This document shows, piece after piece, positions 16,409 to 25,954 of a stretch of DNA of 64,000 nucleotides (the stretch's first letter is position 1; every line of letters begins with the position of its first letter). The notes under the pieces are model-generated. The model was not told the origin of the DNA. It saw only the letters and a list, made by a program, of their open reading frames with translations, and made no database searches. The translations under genes and the position numbers were made by a program. The stretch comes from Pseudomonas sp. DTU12.3 (GTDB lineage Bacteria > Pseudomonadota > Gammaproteobacteria > Pseudomonadales > Pseudomonadaceae), in contig NZ_CP027218.1 of NCBI RefSeq assembly GCF_004124275.1, forward strand, positions 5,353,001 through 5,417,000. Direction: 5' to 3'.

Positions 16409-19144
16409 CTATGCCAACACTCCCAATTCCTTGGCCCTCGCCACTGCCTGCGTACGCCGCTCGACGCCCAGTTTGCTGTTGATGTGGCTGGCGTGGGTTT
16501 TCACGGTGTGGAGCGAGATGAATAGCTGCTCGCTGATTTCCTGATTTGAACAGCCTTGAGCGATCAGGCGCAGGACAGCCAGTTCGCGGCTGCTGAGTTG
16601 TTCCGCCGCTGAGCATTCGGCCACGGCACGCACAGCAACATGCGGCATGTGTCCGAGTAATTGCTGGCCGATAAGGGTAGACGCGTTCGGCGCCAATTGA
16701 GCGCGCAACCAATCCGTCTGCCCTTTGATCAACGCGTCGAACGGCTGCAGCACGCCGCCGCTCGCGGCTTCCAATGCTTGATTTAGAGCCTTGCGCGCTT
16801 CCGGCTCGCGCCCACCGGCCAGCAACAACGTCACTTTCTGCGTCAGAGCCATCACACTGAGCAACTGTCGCCCGGTTTGCTGACCATTTTCATGCAACAC
16901 GTTCAAACGCCCTTCAGCGAGCATCGGCTGGCCCTGAATCATGTCGAGCAATGCCTGCTGCAATTCAACGTGCAACGGCAGTTGCGGATGAAATTCCGGT
17001 GGCGCGGCGGCTTTTTCACCGGTGTAAGTCTGGCCCAATCGCGCCAGCCAGGCCTCGGCCAGATCGGTGCGGCCCTGCGCCAGCCACAGTTCACATTTGA
17101 CCAGGGTGATCATCGCCAGATAGTAGATCGGCGGCACGTCCCAGATGTGCATCAGGCGTTCGGCTTCGGCGAGTTCGGCGAAGGCCTTGGCGAACTCGCC
17201 GCTGCTGCCATCCAGACGCGCGATCACGCAATGACCGATCAATACGCTGATATCGCGACAGGCCCGTGCCTCGGCGATCCCGGCCAACAACCGTACGCGT
17301 GCCGCTTGTGGCTGCAAGCGCATCGCCAATAGAAAACCCTCGTACAGGGTCAGCCGCGCGCGCACCGCATACAAACGTTGCGGCGACAGGCCGCTCAGGC
17401 GCTCCAAGCCCTGATGGACTTCATCGAGTGCGCGCAGAATTTCACCGCGTGCCTGCAACACCCGCGCACGATCGTAGTGCGCCAACGCTTCGAACAACGG
17501 GTTGCCGACGCGCTGCGCCAACTCCAGCGACTCTCGGTTAAGGCCACGGGCGCGCCATAGGTCACCGTCGGCAATGGCCAGATTGGACAGGGTCGACAGG
17601 CACATCAGCCGCTGGCCGTAGCGTTTGGCGGGCAGGCTTTCCAGAGCTTCGCTGCAATACCTGAGCGTCAGTTCACGGTGGCCGCGACCACGGGCAATGA
17701 TCCCGCTCAACGCCAGCCATTGCGCCAGCATCGACTTTTGCGCAGTGGCCGAAGGCGCTGGCAGAAAGCGGCTCAAATGGCTGGACAACTCTTCGGCGGC
17801 ATCGAGCTGGCAAGCCAGCCCCAGCGCCCAACTGTAGAGGACGATCAAACGCGGCGTGCTGATCAGCAGGCTGTCGGGCAAGTCCATTTTCCAGCGCAGC
17901 AACATGCCGACGTTCTGTTCGGCCAGCAGTTGTTCTTCAGAAAGGTTTTGCACCAGATTCGCGGCCACATCAAGGTGGCCGGCACGCAACGCCTGCTCCA
18001 CGGCCTCATCGAGCAGCCCCTGCGCATTGAACCAGCGACAGGCGCGCAGGTGCAGTGTCGCGGTCGGCACCATCGCCTGCGCAATCGGGCGACTGCGCAG
18101 CAGATCAGAAAACAGATGGTGATAGCGATACCAGTGACCGTGCTCATCCAGCGGCACCAGAAACACCTGATGCGCCAGCAGGAAACGCAGGATCTCGGCG
18201 CTGTCATGGGACTCGCGGACGGCATCGCACAGTTCGCTGCAAAAGCGTTCCTGAGGCGCCGTTTCGTAGAGAAACGCCTGCACTTCGGGGGGCAGGCAAT
18301 CGATGACTTCTTCGAGCAGGTAATCGCGGATCAGCCCTTCCCCGCCGTTCAACGCTTGCGGCAAGGCGGCGTCGCTACCAGCTTCAGCCACTGCCAGCAG
18401 CCAGAAACGTAGCCCGGCTACCCAGCCTTCGCTACGTTGGATCAGGCTTTCCAGCGCTTCGCCGCGCAGTGAGCTGCTGTGGCGATCGAGCAAGGTCAGA
18501 GCTTCGTCGTGGGTCAGCCGCAGATCCTGTTCGTGCAGTTCGAGCAGTTGCCGAGACAGGCGCAAGCGCGCCAGATGCCAGTCCGGACGCTGGCGACTGG
18601 TGACCATGACCAGCAAGCCGTCCGGCAAATGATTGAGGAAGAATTGCAGGCAGCGATCGAGTACCGGGCCTTGCGCCAGATGATAATCGTCGAGCACCAA
18701 CAGCAGCGGCGCCGCTGGATCAAGGTGCAGCGCCAGCTCATCGAGCAGGCCGTCGAGCCATTCTTCAAACGCAAACGGCTGATGACGCTGACGCATTTTC
18801 AGCAGCCCCAGTGCACGGCTGCCCAATTGCGGAAAGTCGTCCTGCAAACCTTCCAGCAAACGCTCGAGGAAGCGCCCGGGGTCACTGTCGCGCGGGCTCA
18901 GGCCGAGCCACAGACTTTGCCACTGCGCCGGCAGACTCTGGCAGAACTCCACCGCCAGCGAACTCTTGCCAAACCCGGCCGGGGCACTGACCAGCAATAG
19001 CCGTCCACCGAGCCCGGCTTGCAGGCGCTCGCACAGGCGCGGTCGCAGCACGTAGCCCTCGGGCAACGGCGGGCGAAAGAAACGCCCGTCGAGTGCCGCG
19101 ACGGCAACGCTTGCAGGACCCGGAAGTGGGGACAGATCAGTCAT
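16409..19144 (-). CDS. MalT-like LuxR-family transcriptional activator (ATP-dependent)
   Basis: A 911-residue STAND-type regulator of the MalT/LAL layout. The P-loop SAPAGFGKSS is at ~53-62 and the Walker B-like LLLVLDDYHLA follows. A long helical repeat (TPR-like) sensor region occupies the middle. The C-terminal ~60 residues are a LuxR helix-turn-helix (LSSRELAVLRLIAQGCSNQEI..). Such proteins bind ATP and an inducer, oligomerise and activate transcription. The gene lies directly downstream of the DUF1329-DUF1302 pair and the acyl-CoA synthetase on the same strand, as does the homologous regulator in P. putida, so it is probably their activator. The ATG at 19144 starts MTDLSPLPGP. Confidence 0.92.
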   Translation of the reverse strand: MTDLSPLPGPASVAVAALDGRFFRPPLPEGYVLRPRLCERLQAGLGGRLLLVSAPAGFGKSSLAVEFCQSLPAQWQSLWLGLSPRDSDPGRFLERLLEGLQDDFPQLGSRALGLLKMRQRHQPFAFEEWLDGLLDELALHLDPAAPLLLVLDDYHLAQGPVLDRCLQFFLNHLPDGLLVMVTSRQRPDWHLARLRLSRQLLELHEQDLRLTHDEALTLLDRHSSSLRGEALESLIQRSEGWVAGLRFWLLAVAEAGSDAALPQALNGGEGLIRDYLLEEVIDCLPPEVQAFLYETAPQERFCSELCDAVRESHDSAEILRFLLAHQVFLVPLDEHGHWYRYHHLFSDLLRSRPIAQAMVPTATLHLRACRWFNAQGLLDEAVEQALRAGHLDVAANLVQNLSEEQLLAEQNVGMLLRWKMDLPDSLLISTPRLIVLYSWALGLACQLDAAEELSSHLSRFLPAPSATAQKSMLAQWLALSGIIARGRGHRELTLRYCSEALESLPAKRYGQRLMCLSTLSNLAIADGDLWRARGLNRESLELAQRVGNPLFEALAHYDRARVLQARGEILRALDEVHQGLERLSGLSPQRLYAVRARLTLYEGFLLAMRLQPQAARVRLLAGIAEARACRDISVLIGHCVIARLDGSSGEFAKAFAELAEAERLMHIWDVPPIYYLAMITLVKCELWLAQGRTDLAEAWLARLGQTYTGEKAAAPPEFHPQLPLHVELQQALLDMIQGQPMLAEGRLNVLHENGQQTGRQLLSVMALTQKVTLLLAGGREPEARKALNQALEAASGGVLQPFDALIKGQTDWLRAQLAPNASTLIGQQLLGHMPHVAVRAVAECSAAEQLSSRELAVLRLIAQGCSNQEISEQLFISLHTVKTHASHINSKLGVERRTQAVARAKELGVLA

Positions 19145-19307
19145 GGCCGGCTCTTGTTTGAATGGCTATTGGCGGCATTGCAGATGTCCGCAGACTAGCC
19201 TTAAACGAAGAGGTAATGAAGGTTGCTGCTACAAATGGCTACAAAAAAGCTACACAGCGCCGACAAAATCCGCCATCACCGCTACATCGCGCCTTGTGCT
19301 GAATCCG

Positions 19308-19400
19308 TGTAGGAGCTGCCGCAGGCTGCGATCTTTTGACCTTGGTTTTTTACAATCAACAACAGGATCAAAAGATCGCAGCCTGCGGCAGCTCCTACAT
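19308..19400. repeat. REP doublet
   Basis: Inverted copies of GTAGGAGCTGCCGCAGGCTGCGATC, both arms intact, around a loop of about 40 bp. Confidence 0.93.
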
Positions 19401-19430
19401 GAGCGGTGAGGTGGGAAACGCGCAAAAAAA

Positions 19431-19451
19431 CGCCCCGAACCAGTCGGGGCG
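19431..19451 (-). terminator. Terminator of the DUF1302-DUF1329 operon
   Basis: The hairpin CGCCCCGA..TCGGGGCG has runs of T on the minus strand, 37 bp past the DUF1329 stop. Confidence 0.92.
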
Positions 19452-19487
19452 TTTTTCACGAGGATGCGGCCTCGGGTTTACAGCGGT

Positions 19488-20852
19488 TTAGCGAACACCG
19501 TCCTGACGCAGAGCGGCCGGAGTGAAGTCGCTGGTGGTGGCGGTGAAACCGAAGTCATACGCCTGTTTCTCTTCGTTCTTCATGCCCAGCGCCAGATAAC
19601 GGCCAGACTGCAGGTCGTAGAGGGTTTCCAGGGCGTACCACGGCACTTGCTTGTCGTAGTAGTCCTCGGCATGCGCCTCGGCTACACGCCACAGCTGACC
19701 ACGACCGTCGTAGTGGTCGATCACCGCCGCTTGCCAGGTGTCTTCATCGATATAGAAGTCGCGCTTGGCATAGATGTGGCGCTGACCTTCCTTCAGGGTT
19801 GCAACCACGTGCCAGACGCGACGCAGCTCGTAGCGCGCCAGGTCCTGGTTAATGTGGCCGGCCTTGATGATGTCGGTGTACTTCAGTTTCGGATCGTCGA
19901 GCTTGTAGCTGTCCGAAGCGATGTACATCTCTTTCTTGCCTTCGAGTTTCCAGTCGTAACGATCCGGTGCACCGTTGAACATATCGAGGTTGTCGGAGGT
20001 ACGCAGGCCATCCGCCGCAGTACCCGGGCCGTCATAGGACACTTGTGGCGCACGGCGCACACGACGCTGACCGGCGTTGTAGACCCACGCCGAACGCGGT
20101 TCCTTCACTTGGTCGAGGGTCTCGTGCACCAGCAGCACGCCACCGGCCAGACGTGCCGGCGCAGTCACTTTCTGTTTGAAGTAGAACAGGATGTTGCCCG
20201 GATTTTTCGGGTCGTAGTCCTTCATCTTGTCGCGGAACACGAACTGATCCTGGAAGTACACCAGGCTGAACGAGCCGTTCGGCTGTGGCGTCGCCTGGGT
20301 CACCAGACGGGTCACGCTGCCGCCGCGATAGCGGGTGATGTGGTTCCAGATGACTTCCACACCGCTTTTTGGAATCGGGAACGGTACAGCGGTTTCGAAG
20401 TTTTCCAGACCGTTGCCGCCGGACACCAGATTGGTGGTGGTGGCGTTTTTCTTGATGGCGGCGAACACGTCATCCGGCACGGTCGCACCGCGATGGGACG
20501 GGTAAACCGGCATTTTGAAGGTGTCCGGATAACGCTTGAACATCGCGTACTGGCCCGGTGCAAGTTTGTCCTTGTACTTGTCGACGTCCTTGGCGGTGAT
20601 GATGAACAGCGGCTTTTCACTGGCGTACGGGTCAGACAGGAAACCCTTGCTGTCGACGGTGCCGGCATTCTTCGGCAGTGGTTTCCACGCCGGGATCGAA
20701 CCGTCGGCGTTACCAGCCATTTCAGCGCCCATCGGGGTCAGGCTCTTGCCCAACTTGTCGGCTTCAGCAGCAGGCACAGCGGCCATGACACCGGTCGCCA
20801 ACAGCGACAGACCCAGAACACCGGCGTGGAACAGACTCTTTGTTATTTTCAT
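19488..20852 (-). CDS. DUF1329 periplasmic/outer-membrane protein (LolA-like fold)
   Basis: A 454-residue exported protein. It has a Sec signal peptide (MKITKSLFHAGVLGLSLLAT.., cleavage after about residue 24 at VMAA) and the DUF1329 body typical of this family (ITRYRGG, PRSAWVYNAGQRRVRRAP, YDGPGTAADGLRT). The family is related to LolA/LolB-type lipid-binding folds and nearly always pairs with DUF1302. In P. putida the equivalent pair (PP_0765/PP_0766, from memory) sits beside an acyl-CoA ligase and a LuxR regulator. A role in handling hydrophobic substrates or esters at the outer membrane is an inference. It is 27 bp downstream of DUF1302, so they are co-transcribed. Confidence 0.9.
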   Translation of the reverse strand: MKITKSLFHAGVLGLSLLATGVMAAVPAAEADKLGKSLTPMGAEMAGNADGSIPAWKPLPKNAGTVDSKGFLSDPYASEKPLFIITAKDVDKYKDKLAPGQYAMFKRYPDTFKMPVYPSHRGATVPDDVFAAIKKNATTTNLVSGGNGLENFETAVPFPIPKSGVEVIWNHITRYRGGSVTRLVTQATPQPNGSFSLVYFQDQFVFRDKMKDYDPKNPGNILFYFKQKVTAPARLAGGVLLVHETLDQVKEPRSAWVYNAGQRRVRRAPQVSYDGPGTAADGLRTSDNLDMFNGAPDRYDWKLEGKKEMYIASDSYKLDDPKLKYTDIIKAGHINQDLARYELRRVWHVVATLKEGQRHIYAKRDFYIDEDTWQAAVIDHYDGRGQLWRVAEAHAEDYYDKQVPWYALETLYDLQSGRYLALGMKNEEKQAYDFGFTATTSDFTPAALRQDGVR

Positions 20853-20879
20853 ATGTGTGTTCGTCCTGAAATGCAGTGC

Positions 20880-22769
20880 TTAGAAGTTCACGCCGAAGCT
20901 GAGCGCAACGAAGTCGCGGTCATCCACGGTGGTGTACTTGCCGTCGAAGAAGTTGGTGTAAGCCAGGCTCGCGGTGTAGGTGTTCTGGTATTCAGCGTCG
21001 ACACCGAGGCTGACCGCTTTGCGACCTTCCTCGAAGTTGCCGCCAGGGCCTGGCGAGTAACCGCTGACGTCGTGGGACCAGGCCACGTTCGGCTTGAGGT
21101 TGACGCCGGCGAAGACGTCGTTGTATTCCCAGATGGCGCGACCGCGGTAGCCCCACGACACTGATGTGGTGAAGCCGTCATTGTCGCAATTGCGGCTGCG
21201 GTTGTTCTGCGGCGACCCAGGCCCTGCACCGTTGATGGTGCTGGCGTTGAGAATGTTGGCGCAGGTATTGATACCGCCAGTGGCTGGCAACTCACCCGGG
21301 CCAAACACCGGATCGCGGCCATAACGCATGTCGGAACGGCTTTCCAGGCCGCCGACATAAGTCGCGCCGACTTCGCCAACCAGGGTCAGACGGCTGGCGC
21401 CCATGACCTGATCGAAGAAGTGCGTGAACGTTGTCTGGATCTGGGTGATTTCCTTGCGCTCGTAACCATGCAGGTCCTGACCCGGCACACCGTTGAGTAT
21501 CGAAGCGTTGGTCAGTGCACCCCCGAGCGGACGTACACCGGCGAACAGAATGTCGGTGGAGTTCAGTTGCACCGGCGCGTTCGGACGGTAGCTGATCTCA
21601 CCGCTCCACGCCGTACCGGTAGGCAGGGTGGTGGAGAAGCTCAAGCCGTAGAGGCGGATGTCTTCAGGGTATTCAATGAAGTATTGCGAGTTACCCGCGA
21701 CCAGCAGGGGGCCAAGTGCCGCAAAAGGCCCCGGCAGCGCGCGCGCCGTGTTGTAGACCGATTGCGGCGCACCGGTGGCGCTGAAGATCGGCGCACGGCT
21801 GTGGTAGTTCATGAAGTAGGCACCGAACTCGGTGTCCAGCGGTTCGTACATGTACTTGAAGGACGCGCCCCACTGGCCGCTGTCACGGGCATCACGGTCG
21901 CCGCCACGGCGCACCAGAACACCTTCTTCGTTGACGTTGACACCGTTGGCAGCCAATGGCCCCAGAGCAACGGCCGGAATTTGCGAACGTTTGTTCAGCA
22001 CACGCAGGTTGTCGTTGCAACCGTCGGCAACGATGTCCGGCTGCGAGAAGAACGTACCGCAGTTGTCGACAACCGTCTGGTCCCATTCCAGCTGATAGAA
22101 CGCTTCGGCCGAGAGGTTTTCGGTCAGGCTCTGCGACACGTAGAACATGTTGACCGGAATCAGACCTTCCTTGATCTCGGCACCCGGACGGCGGAACGCG
22201 GAGACGTCGATCGGGTTGATCGAGTTGATGCCGCCGCCGATGAAAGTACTTTCACCCCAGCTCACTACTTGCTTGCCGAGACGCACGGAGCCCGGCTCAT
22301 CGGCAACCGAATAGTTGTGATACACGAAGGCGTCGAGGATCTGCCCGCCGGACGACTTGGCGCCTTCCTTGCGGTTGTTGTCGCTGATGTCCTTGAACGG
22401 ACGGCTTTCGTCCTTGAGTTCAAAGTCGTACCAGTATTTGCCACGCACGAACACGCCGGTGTCGCCGTATTTCAATTCAAGGTCGTGGATACCCTTGAAG
22501 ATCTTCGAGAAGGTTTCGCCGCTTTTGAAGTTCAGGTGGCCGTCGTCGGAAGTCTGCGAGAGGCCGTGACCACCATTGTTGACGCCGATGAGGTTCTTGT
22601 TCGGTTGCTGAGTAGACCAACTGGCACCGATCGACAGGGACGAGTCGAACTGGCCTTCGATTTCACCGACGTTGAAATTGACGCCGAATGCGGGCCCGGC
22701 GAGCGAAGAGGCAATGCTGACCGCCAGAGGCAGTTTCGCCCGGCGCCAGAACTGGTTTACTGAGGTCAT
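20880..22769 (-). CDS. DUF1302 outer-membrane beta-barrel-like protein
   Basis: About 629 residues from the ATG at 22769 (MTSVNQFWRRAKLPLAVSIA), which gives a clear Sec signal peptide; the open frame runs 255 bp further but without a signal. The body has DUF1302 features such as GEIEGQFDSSLSIGASW near the mature N-terminus. It is rich in alternating aromatic/polar strands and ends in FGVNF, whose terminal Phe is the usual outer-membrane barrel insertion signature. It is probably a channel or receptor for a hydrophobic substrate working with DUF1329. It is first in a two-gene operon, with 337 bp of upstream space that probably carries its promoter. Confidence 0.9.
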   Translation of the reverse strand: MTSVNQFWRRAKLPLAVSIASSLAGPAFGVNFNVGEIEGQFDSSLSIGASWSTQQPNKNLIGVNNGGHGLSQTSDDGHLNFKSGETFSKIFKGIHDLELKYGDTGVFVRGKYWYDFELKDESRPFKDISDNNRKEGAKSSGGQILDAFVYHNYSVADEPGSVRLGKQVVSWGESTFIGGGINSINPIDVSAFRRPGAEIKEGLIPVNMFYVSQSLTENLSAEAFYQLEWDQTVVDNCGTFFSQPDIVADGCNDNLRVLNKRSQIPAVALGPLAANGVNVNEEGVLVRRGGDRDARDSGQWGASFKYMYEPLDTEFGAYFMNYHSRAPIFSATGAPQSVYNTARALPGPFAALGPLLVAGNSQYFIEYPEDIRLYGLSFSTTLPTGTAWSGEISYRPNAPVQLNSTDILFAGVRPLGGALTNASILNGVPGQDLHGYERKEITQIQTTFTHFFDQVMGASRLTLVGEVGATYVGGLESRSDMRYGRDPVFGPGELPATGGINTCANILNASTINGAGPGSPQNNRSRNCDNDGFTTSVSWGYRGRAIWEYNDVFAGVNLKPNVAWSHDVSGYSPGPGGNFEEGRKAVSLGVDAEYQNTYTASLAYTNFFDGKYTTVDDRDFVALSFGVNF

Positions 22770-23106
22770 CGACGCTACTCCATGTGCATTATTGTTATGG
22801 CAGTGAGTACTTTTAAAAACGCTGTGGAGGGACCGGGCGCCAGGGCTGCCCGAAATCACGCCAAAGTTGCTCGCCCCGTTTAGTGCGTGTGCTCCGTTCT
22901 TAAAAATCCTTGAGCGGACTATAGCCAGCAGGTAGTACTGCTTGATCCCTCTAAAGTGTGATTTGCAGCTGCCGGCCACTCTGGAACAGTCCTTTCGCCA
23001 GTCCGACACATGTCGGCACGGCAAGGATGGCTGAATTTTTCGATTTCACAAGGCAAGCGCTTGCTTGGTGGGTCTGGCGCGCCGTTTTCGGCGCGCCAGC
23101 AGACAC
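22770..23106. other. Gap upstream of DUF1302 operon
   Basis: This 337-bp space is read as the minus-strand promoter region of DUF1302. Nothing coding was recognised. It contains a perfect 12-bp palindrome GCAAGCGCTTGC (23053-23064), an operator candidate, and the strong inverted repeat at 23074-23099 just past the acyl-CoA synthetase stop. Confidence 0.6.
23074..23099 (-). terminator. Hairpin after the acyl-CoA synthetase gene (no U-tract)
   Basis: A perfect 11-bp-arm inverted repeat CTGGCGCGCCG TTTT CGGCGCGCCAG, 8 bp past the stop codon. No T-run follows on the minus strand, so it may pause or stabilise the transcript rather than terminate by itself. Confidence 0.6.
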
Positions 23107-24789
23107 TTAAAGTGTCGAGAGGAAGGTGCTGTTGTTGGCCTGCCATTCGGTGATGTCGAGGCGGATGCGCTTCTTGTCGAGTTTACCGACACTGGTCTTG
23201 GGAATTTCAGTAACAAGGGCGATCTGGCTTGGAATCGCCCACTTGCTCAGGTGCCCCAATTCCACGAATGGCTTGAGGTGCTCCTTAAGCTCGCGCGCCC
23301 CGATCACGTGCCCTTCACGGATGACCAGCAAGGCAAACGGGCGCTCGCCCCACTGCGGATCGGCGATGCCGACCACTGCTACTTCGCGTACCGCGACGTG
23401 GCGGCTGATCAGGTCTTCGAGGTCCAGCGAGGAAATCCACTCGCCACCGGTCTTGATCACGTCCTTGATGCGGTCGCGAATATCGATCACGCCCATGCTG
23501 TCGAGCGTGGCAACGTCACCGGTGTGCAGCCAGCCGCCGGCCCACAGCTCAGCACCCTTCTGCGGTTCGTTGAAATAGCCTTCGGTGAGCCAGGGTGCGC
23601 GCAGCACCAGTTCGCCCTGGGTTTCGCCGTCGGCCGGAAGGAAGTTGCCCTCGGCGTCGACGATCGCCGCTTCCACCAGCGGCCCCGGCACACCGGCCTT
23701 GATCCGGTAGGTGGTGCGTTCGTCCTCGCTGCCGGCCATCAGCTCATCATTGAGATGCGCACAGGACACCAGCGGCCCGGTTTCCGACATGCCATAGGCG
23801 GCGGTGAGTTGAATGCCGCGCGTCTTGGCAGTTTCGTACAGCGTGCGATTGAGTGCACTGCCACCGATGACGATTTTCCAGCCGCCGAAATCGGTGCCCT
23901 GCGCGCCTTTGGCGTTGAGCAGCATTTGCAGGATGGTCGGTACGCAGTGGGAGAACGTGACCTTTTCCTTGCGCCACAACTCGACGAGAAACTCTGGATC
24001 GTAGCGCCCCGGATAAACCTGCTTGAGCCCGAGCATGGTCGCCACGTACGGCAATCCCCAGGCATGCACATGGAACATCGGCGTGATCGGCATGTACACA
24101 TCGTTGGTGCCGAGCAGGCGCACGCTGTCGATGGAGCCCATGATCGTCGACACGCCCATGGTGTGCAGCACCAGTTGCCGATGGGTGAAGTACACGCCTT
24201 TCGGGTTGCCGGTGGTACCGGTGGTATAGAACGTGGTGGCGACCGAGTTTTCGTCGAAGTCCTGGAAGTCGTACTGCGGACTGGCGGCGGCCAGCAGTTG
24301 CTCATACTCGCCGACCAGATTCGGCAGGTCGGCAGTCTTCTCCGGCAGATCCGTCAGCAGCAGGGTTTTCTCGACAGTGGTCAGATGTGGTGCAATCGCT
24401 TGATACAGCCCGACGAACTCACTATTGACCAGCACAAAGCGGTCTTCGGCGTGGTTCATGGTGTAGAGAATCTGCTCGGGCGACAGGCGCACGTTGATCG
24501 TGTGAATCACCGCGCCGATCATCGGAATGGCAAACATGCATTCCAGGTAACGATGGCTGTCCCAGTCCATCACCGCCACCGTGTCACCGGCCTTGACGCC
24601 GGCAGCCGTCAGCACGTTGGCCAGCCGCGCAACGCGCTCGATCAGGGTCGGATAGCTGTAGCGCAACTGGTCACGGTAGACAATCTCGCGGGTTTTCTCG
24701 TAACGGGCGCCGGACATCAGCAGCCGCTTGATCAGCAATGGATACTGGTAGGCCCCATCGGCCGGGGGAATGACGCGAGTCTGCAACAT
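23107..24789 (-). CDS. Fatty acyl-CoA synthetase (AMP-forming)
   Basis: A 560-residue ANL-superfamily ligase that activates fatty acids to acyl-CoA via an acyl-adenylate. The ATP-binding loop is YTTGTTGNPKGVYF (about 192-205), the A5 motif is AYGMSETGP, the A7/A8 region is GWLHTGDVATLDSMG..RIKDVIKTGGEWIS, and the catalytic lysine region KTSVGKLDKKRIR is near the C-terminus, so all core motifs are intact. Its place beside DUF1302/DUF1329 and the LuxR regulator mirrors P. putida PP_0763, a medium-chain acyl-CoA ligase (from memory). The ATG at 24789 has AAGGG 8 bp upstream. It probably supplies acyl-CoA from substrates imported or released by the neighbouring envelope proteins. Confidence 0.92.
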   Translation of the reverse strand: MLQTRVIPPADGAYQYPLLIKRLLMSGARYEKTREIVYRDQLRYSYPTLIERVARLANVLTAAGVKAGDTVAVMDWDSHRYLECMFAIPMIGAVIHTINVRLSPEQILYTMNHAEDRFVLVNSEFVGLYQAIAPHLTTVEKTLLLTDLPEKTADLPNLVGEYEQLLAAASPQYDFQDFDENSVATTFYTTGTTGNPKGVYFTHRQLVLHTMGVSTIMGSIDSVRLLGTNDVYMPITPMFHVHAWGLPYVATMLGLKQVYPGRYDPEFLVELWRKEKVTFSHCVPTILQMLLNAKGAQGTDFGGWKIVIGGSALNRTLYETAKTRGIQLTAAYGMSETGPLVSCAHLNDELMAGSEDERTTYRIKAGVPGPLVEAAIVDAEGNFLPADGETQGELVLRAPWLTEGYFNEPQKGAELWAGGWLHTGDVATLDSMGVIDIRDRIKDVIKTGGEWISSLDLEDLISRHVAVREVAVVGIADPQWGERPFALLVIREGHVIGARELKEHLKPFVELGHLSKWAIPSQIALVTEIPKTSVGKLDKKRIRLDITEWQANNSTFLSTL

Positions 24790-24965
24790 ATGAATCCCTT
24801 TTCTGGCTGCACGGTGTTGGCGTAAAGATTTGTACTGTAGAACCCTTATACGCCAGCCAAATCAGCCAAAGGAATGATTTGCAAAGCCGTACAAATGCTA
24901 GCTTTGCGCCAGCATTTGCAATCGCAGGACGAGCCTCAACTCCCTGAGCAAGTGCATCGCACTCG

Positions 24966-25050
24966 TGTAGGAGCTGCCGAAGGCTGCGATCCTTTGATCC
25001 TGTTTTTAACGACCAAGATCAACAGATCGCAGCCTGCGGCAGCTCCTACA
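24966..25050. repeat. REP doublet
   Basis: Inverted copies of TAGGAGCTGCCGAAGGCTGCGATC and GATCGCAGCCTGCGGCAGCTCC, ending 8 bp before the LysE-family stop codon (minus strand). Confidence 0.92.
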
Positions 25051-25057
25051 GGGAAGA

Positions 25058-25687
25058 TCAGTGCATTTCGGTGAAGGCGATTTTCACGCCGAGAGCGATC
25101 AACACCGCGCCCATGGTGCGATCGAACCAGTGACCCATGCGAGCAAAACCGGCGCGGACACGTTGCTGGCTGAACAGCATCGCCACCAGGCAGAACCAGA
25201 TCGCGGTCGCCACGGCGAGGTAAACGCCATAACCGGCCTGCACCGCCAGTGGCGTGTGCGGGTTGATCACTACGGTGAACAGCGACAGGAAAAACAGCGT
25301 GGCTTTCGGGTTCAAGCCATTGGTCACGAAACCCGACGTGAACGCGCCGCGCGCCGTACGTACACCCGCTTCCTTGTGCAGATCATCCGTCACGGTTTTC
25401 GCCGGTTGCGCGCGCAGGGCTTTGAAGCCGATGTACAACAAGTAAGCGGCAGCCGCCCACTTCAACGCGTTGAACAACACAATCGACTGCGACACGATCA
25501 GGCCGATACCGAGCAGCGAATAACCGACATGCAGGAAAATCGCCGTGCCCACGCCCAGTGCCGTCCAGGTGCCAGCGCGGCGACCATGGGTCACGCTCTC
25601 GCGCACCACCACGGCAAAGTCCGGGCCGGGGCTGGCGACGGCCAGCAAGTGGATCAGTGCAACGGTCAAGAACTCGGTCCAGTACAT
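25058..25687 (-). CDS. LysE/RhtB-family amino-acid exporter
   Basis: About 209 residues with five to six hydrophobic helices and the family signature near the N-terminus, SPGPDFAVVVRESVTHGRRAG, followed by the GFVTNGLNPKATLFFLSLF helix. It is an inner-membrane efflux carrier for amino acids or homoserine-lactone-like compounds; the substrate cannot be deduced. The ATG at 25687 (MYWTEFLTVALIH) has GGAGCG 5 bp upstream. The longer frame to 25768 reads into the adjacent REP-like repeat and was rejected. It stands alone between two repeat elements. Confidence 0.92.
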   Translation of the reverse strand: MYWTEFLTVALIHLLAVASPGPDFAVVVRESVTHGRRAGTWTALGVGTAIFLHVGYSLLGIGLIVSQSIVLFNALKWAAAAYLLYIGFKALRAQPAKTVTDDLHKEAGVRTARGAFTSGFVTNGLNPKATLFFLSLFTVVINPHTPLAVQAGYGVYLAVATAIWFCLVAMLFSQQRVRAGFARMGHWFDRTMGAVLIALGVKIAFTEMH

Positions 25688-25718
25688 GGGCGCTCCTTTC
25701 AATAGAGTCAAAACAATT

Positions 25719-25848
25719 GTGGCGAGGGGGCTTGCCCCCGTTCGGCTGCGCAGCAGTCGTAAAATCATCGCCAGCGCTCTGCCTGATGCATCCAGACAGT
25801 AATTTCGGGGCCGCTTCGCGACCCAACGGGGGCAAGCCCCCTCGCCAC
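25719..25848. repeat. REP doublet, third type (GTGGCGAGGGGGCTTGCCCCCGTT)
   Basis: The outer arms GTGGCGAGGGGGCTTGCCCCCGTT and AACGGGGGCAAGCCCCCTCGCCAC are perfectly inverted. Each is followed inward by a short Pseudomonas-typical stretch (CGGCTGCGCAGCAGTCG / GGGGCCGCTTCGCGACCC). It sits between the divergent LysE and dehydrogenase genes, an unusual place because it must neighbour both promoters. Confidence 0.9.
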
Positions 25849-25954
25849 AGGGTTATCCGTTCGCATAAGACTTTCGTGCGTTGCGTAACGATTTGTTTCA
25901 TCTGGTAGGCTCGGCAGATTACGCCCTACGCTCAAAGCCTAAAAGGTACAGTTG

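Larger units (their letters stand above)
19145..19487. other. Gap between LuxR regulator and DUF1329 gene
   Basis: This 343-bp space holds a REP doublet (19308-19400), the DUF1329 terminator (19431-19451) and, at 19145-19300, presumably the promoter of the LuxR-type regulator. I see no coding sequence. Confidence 0.7.
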
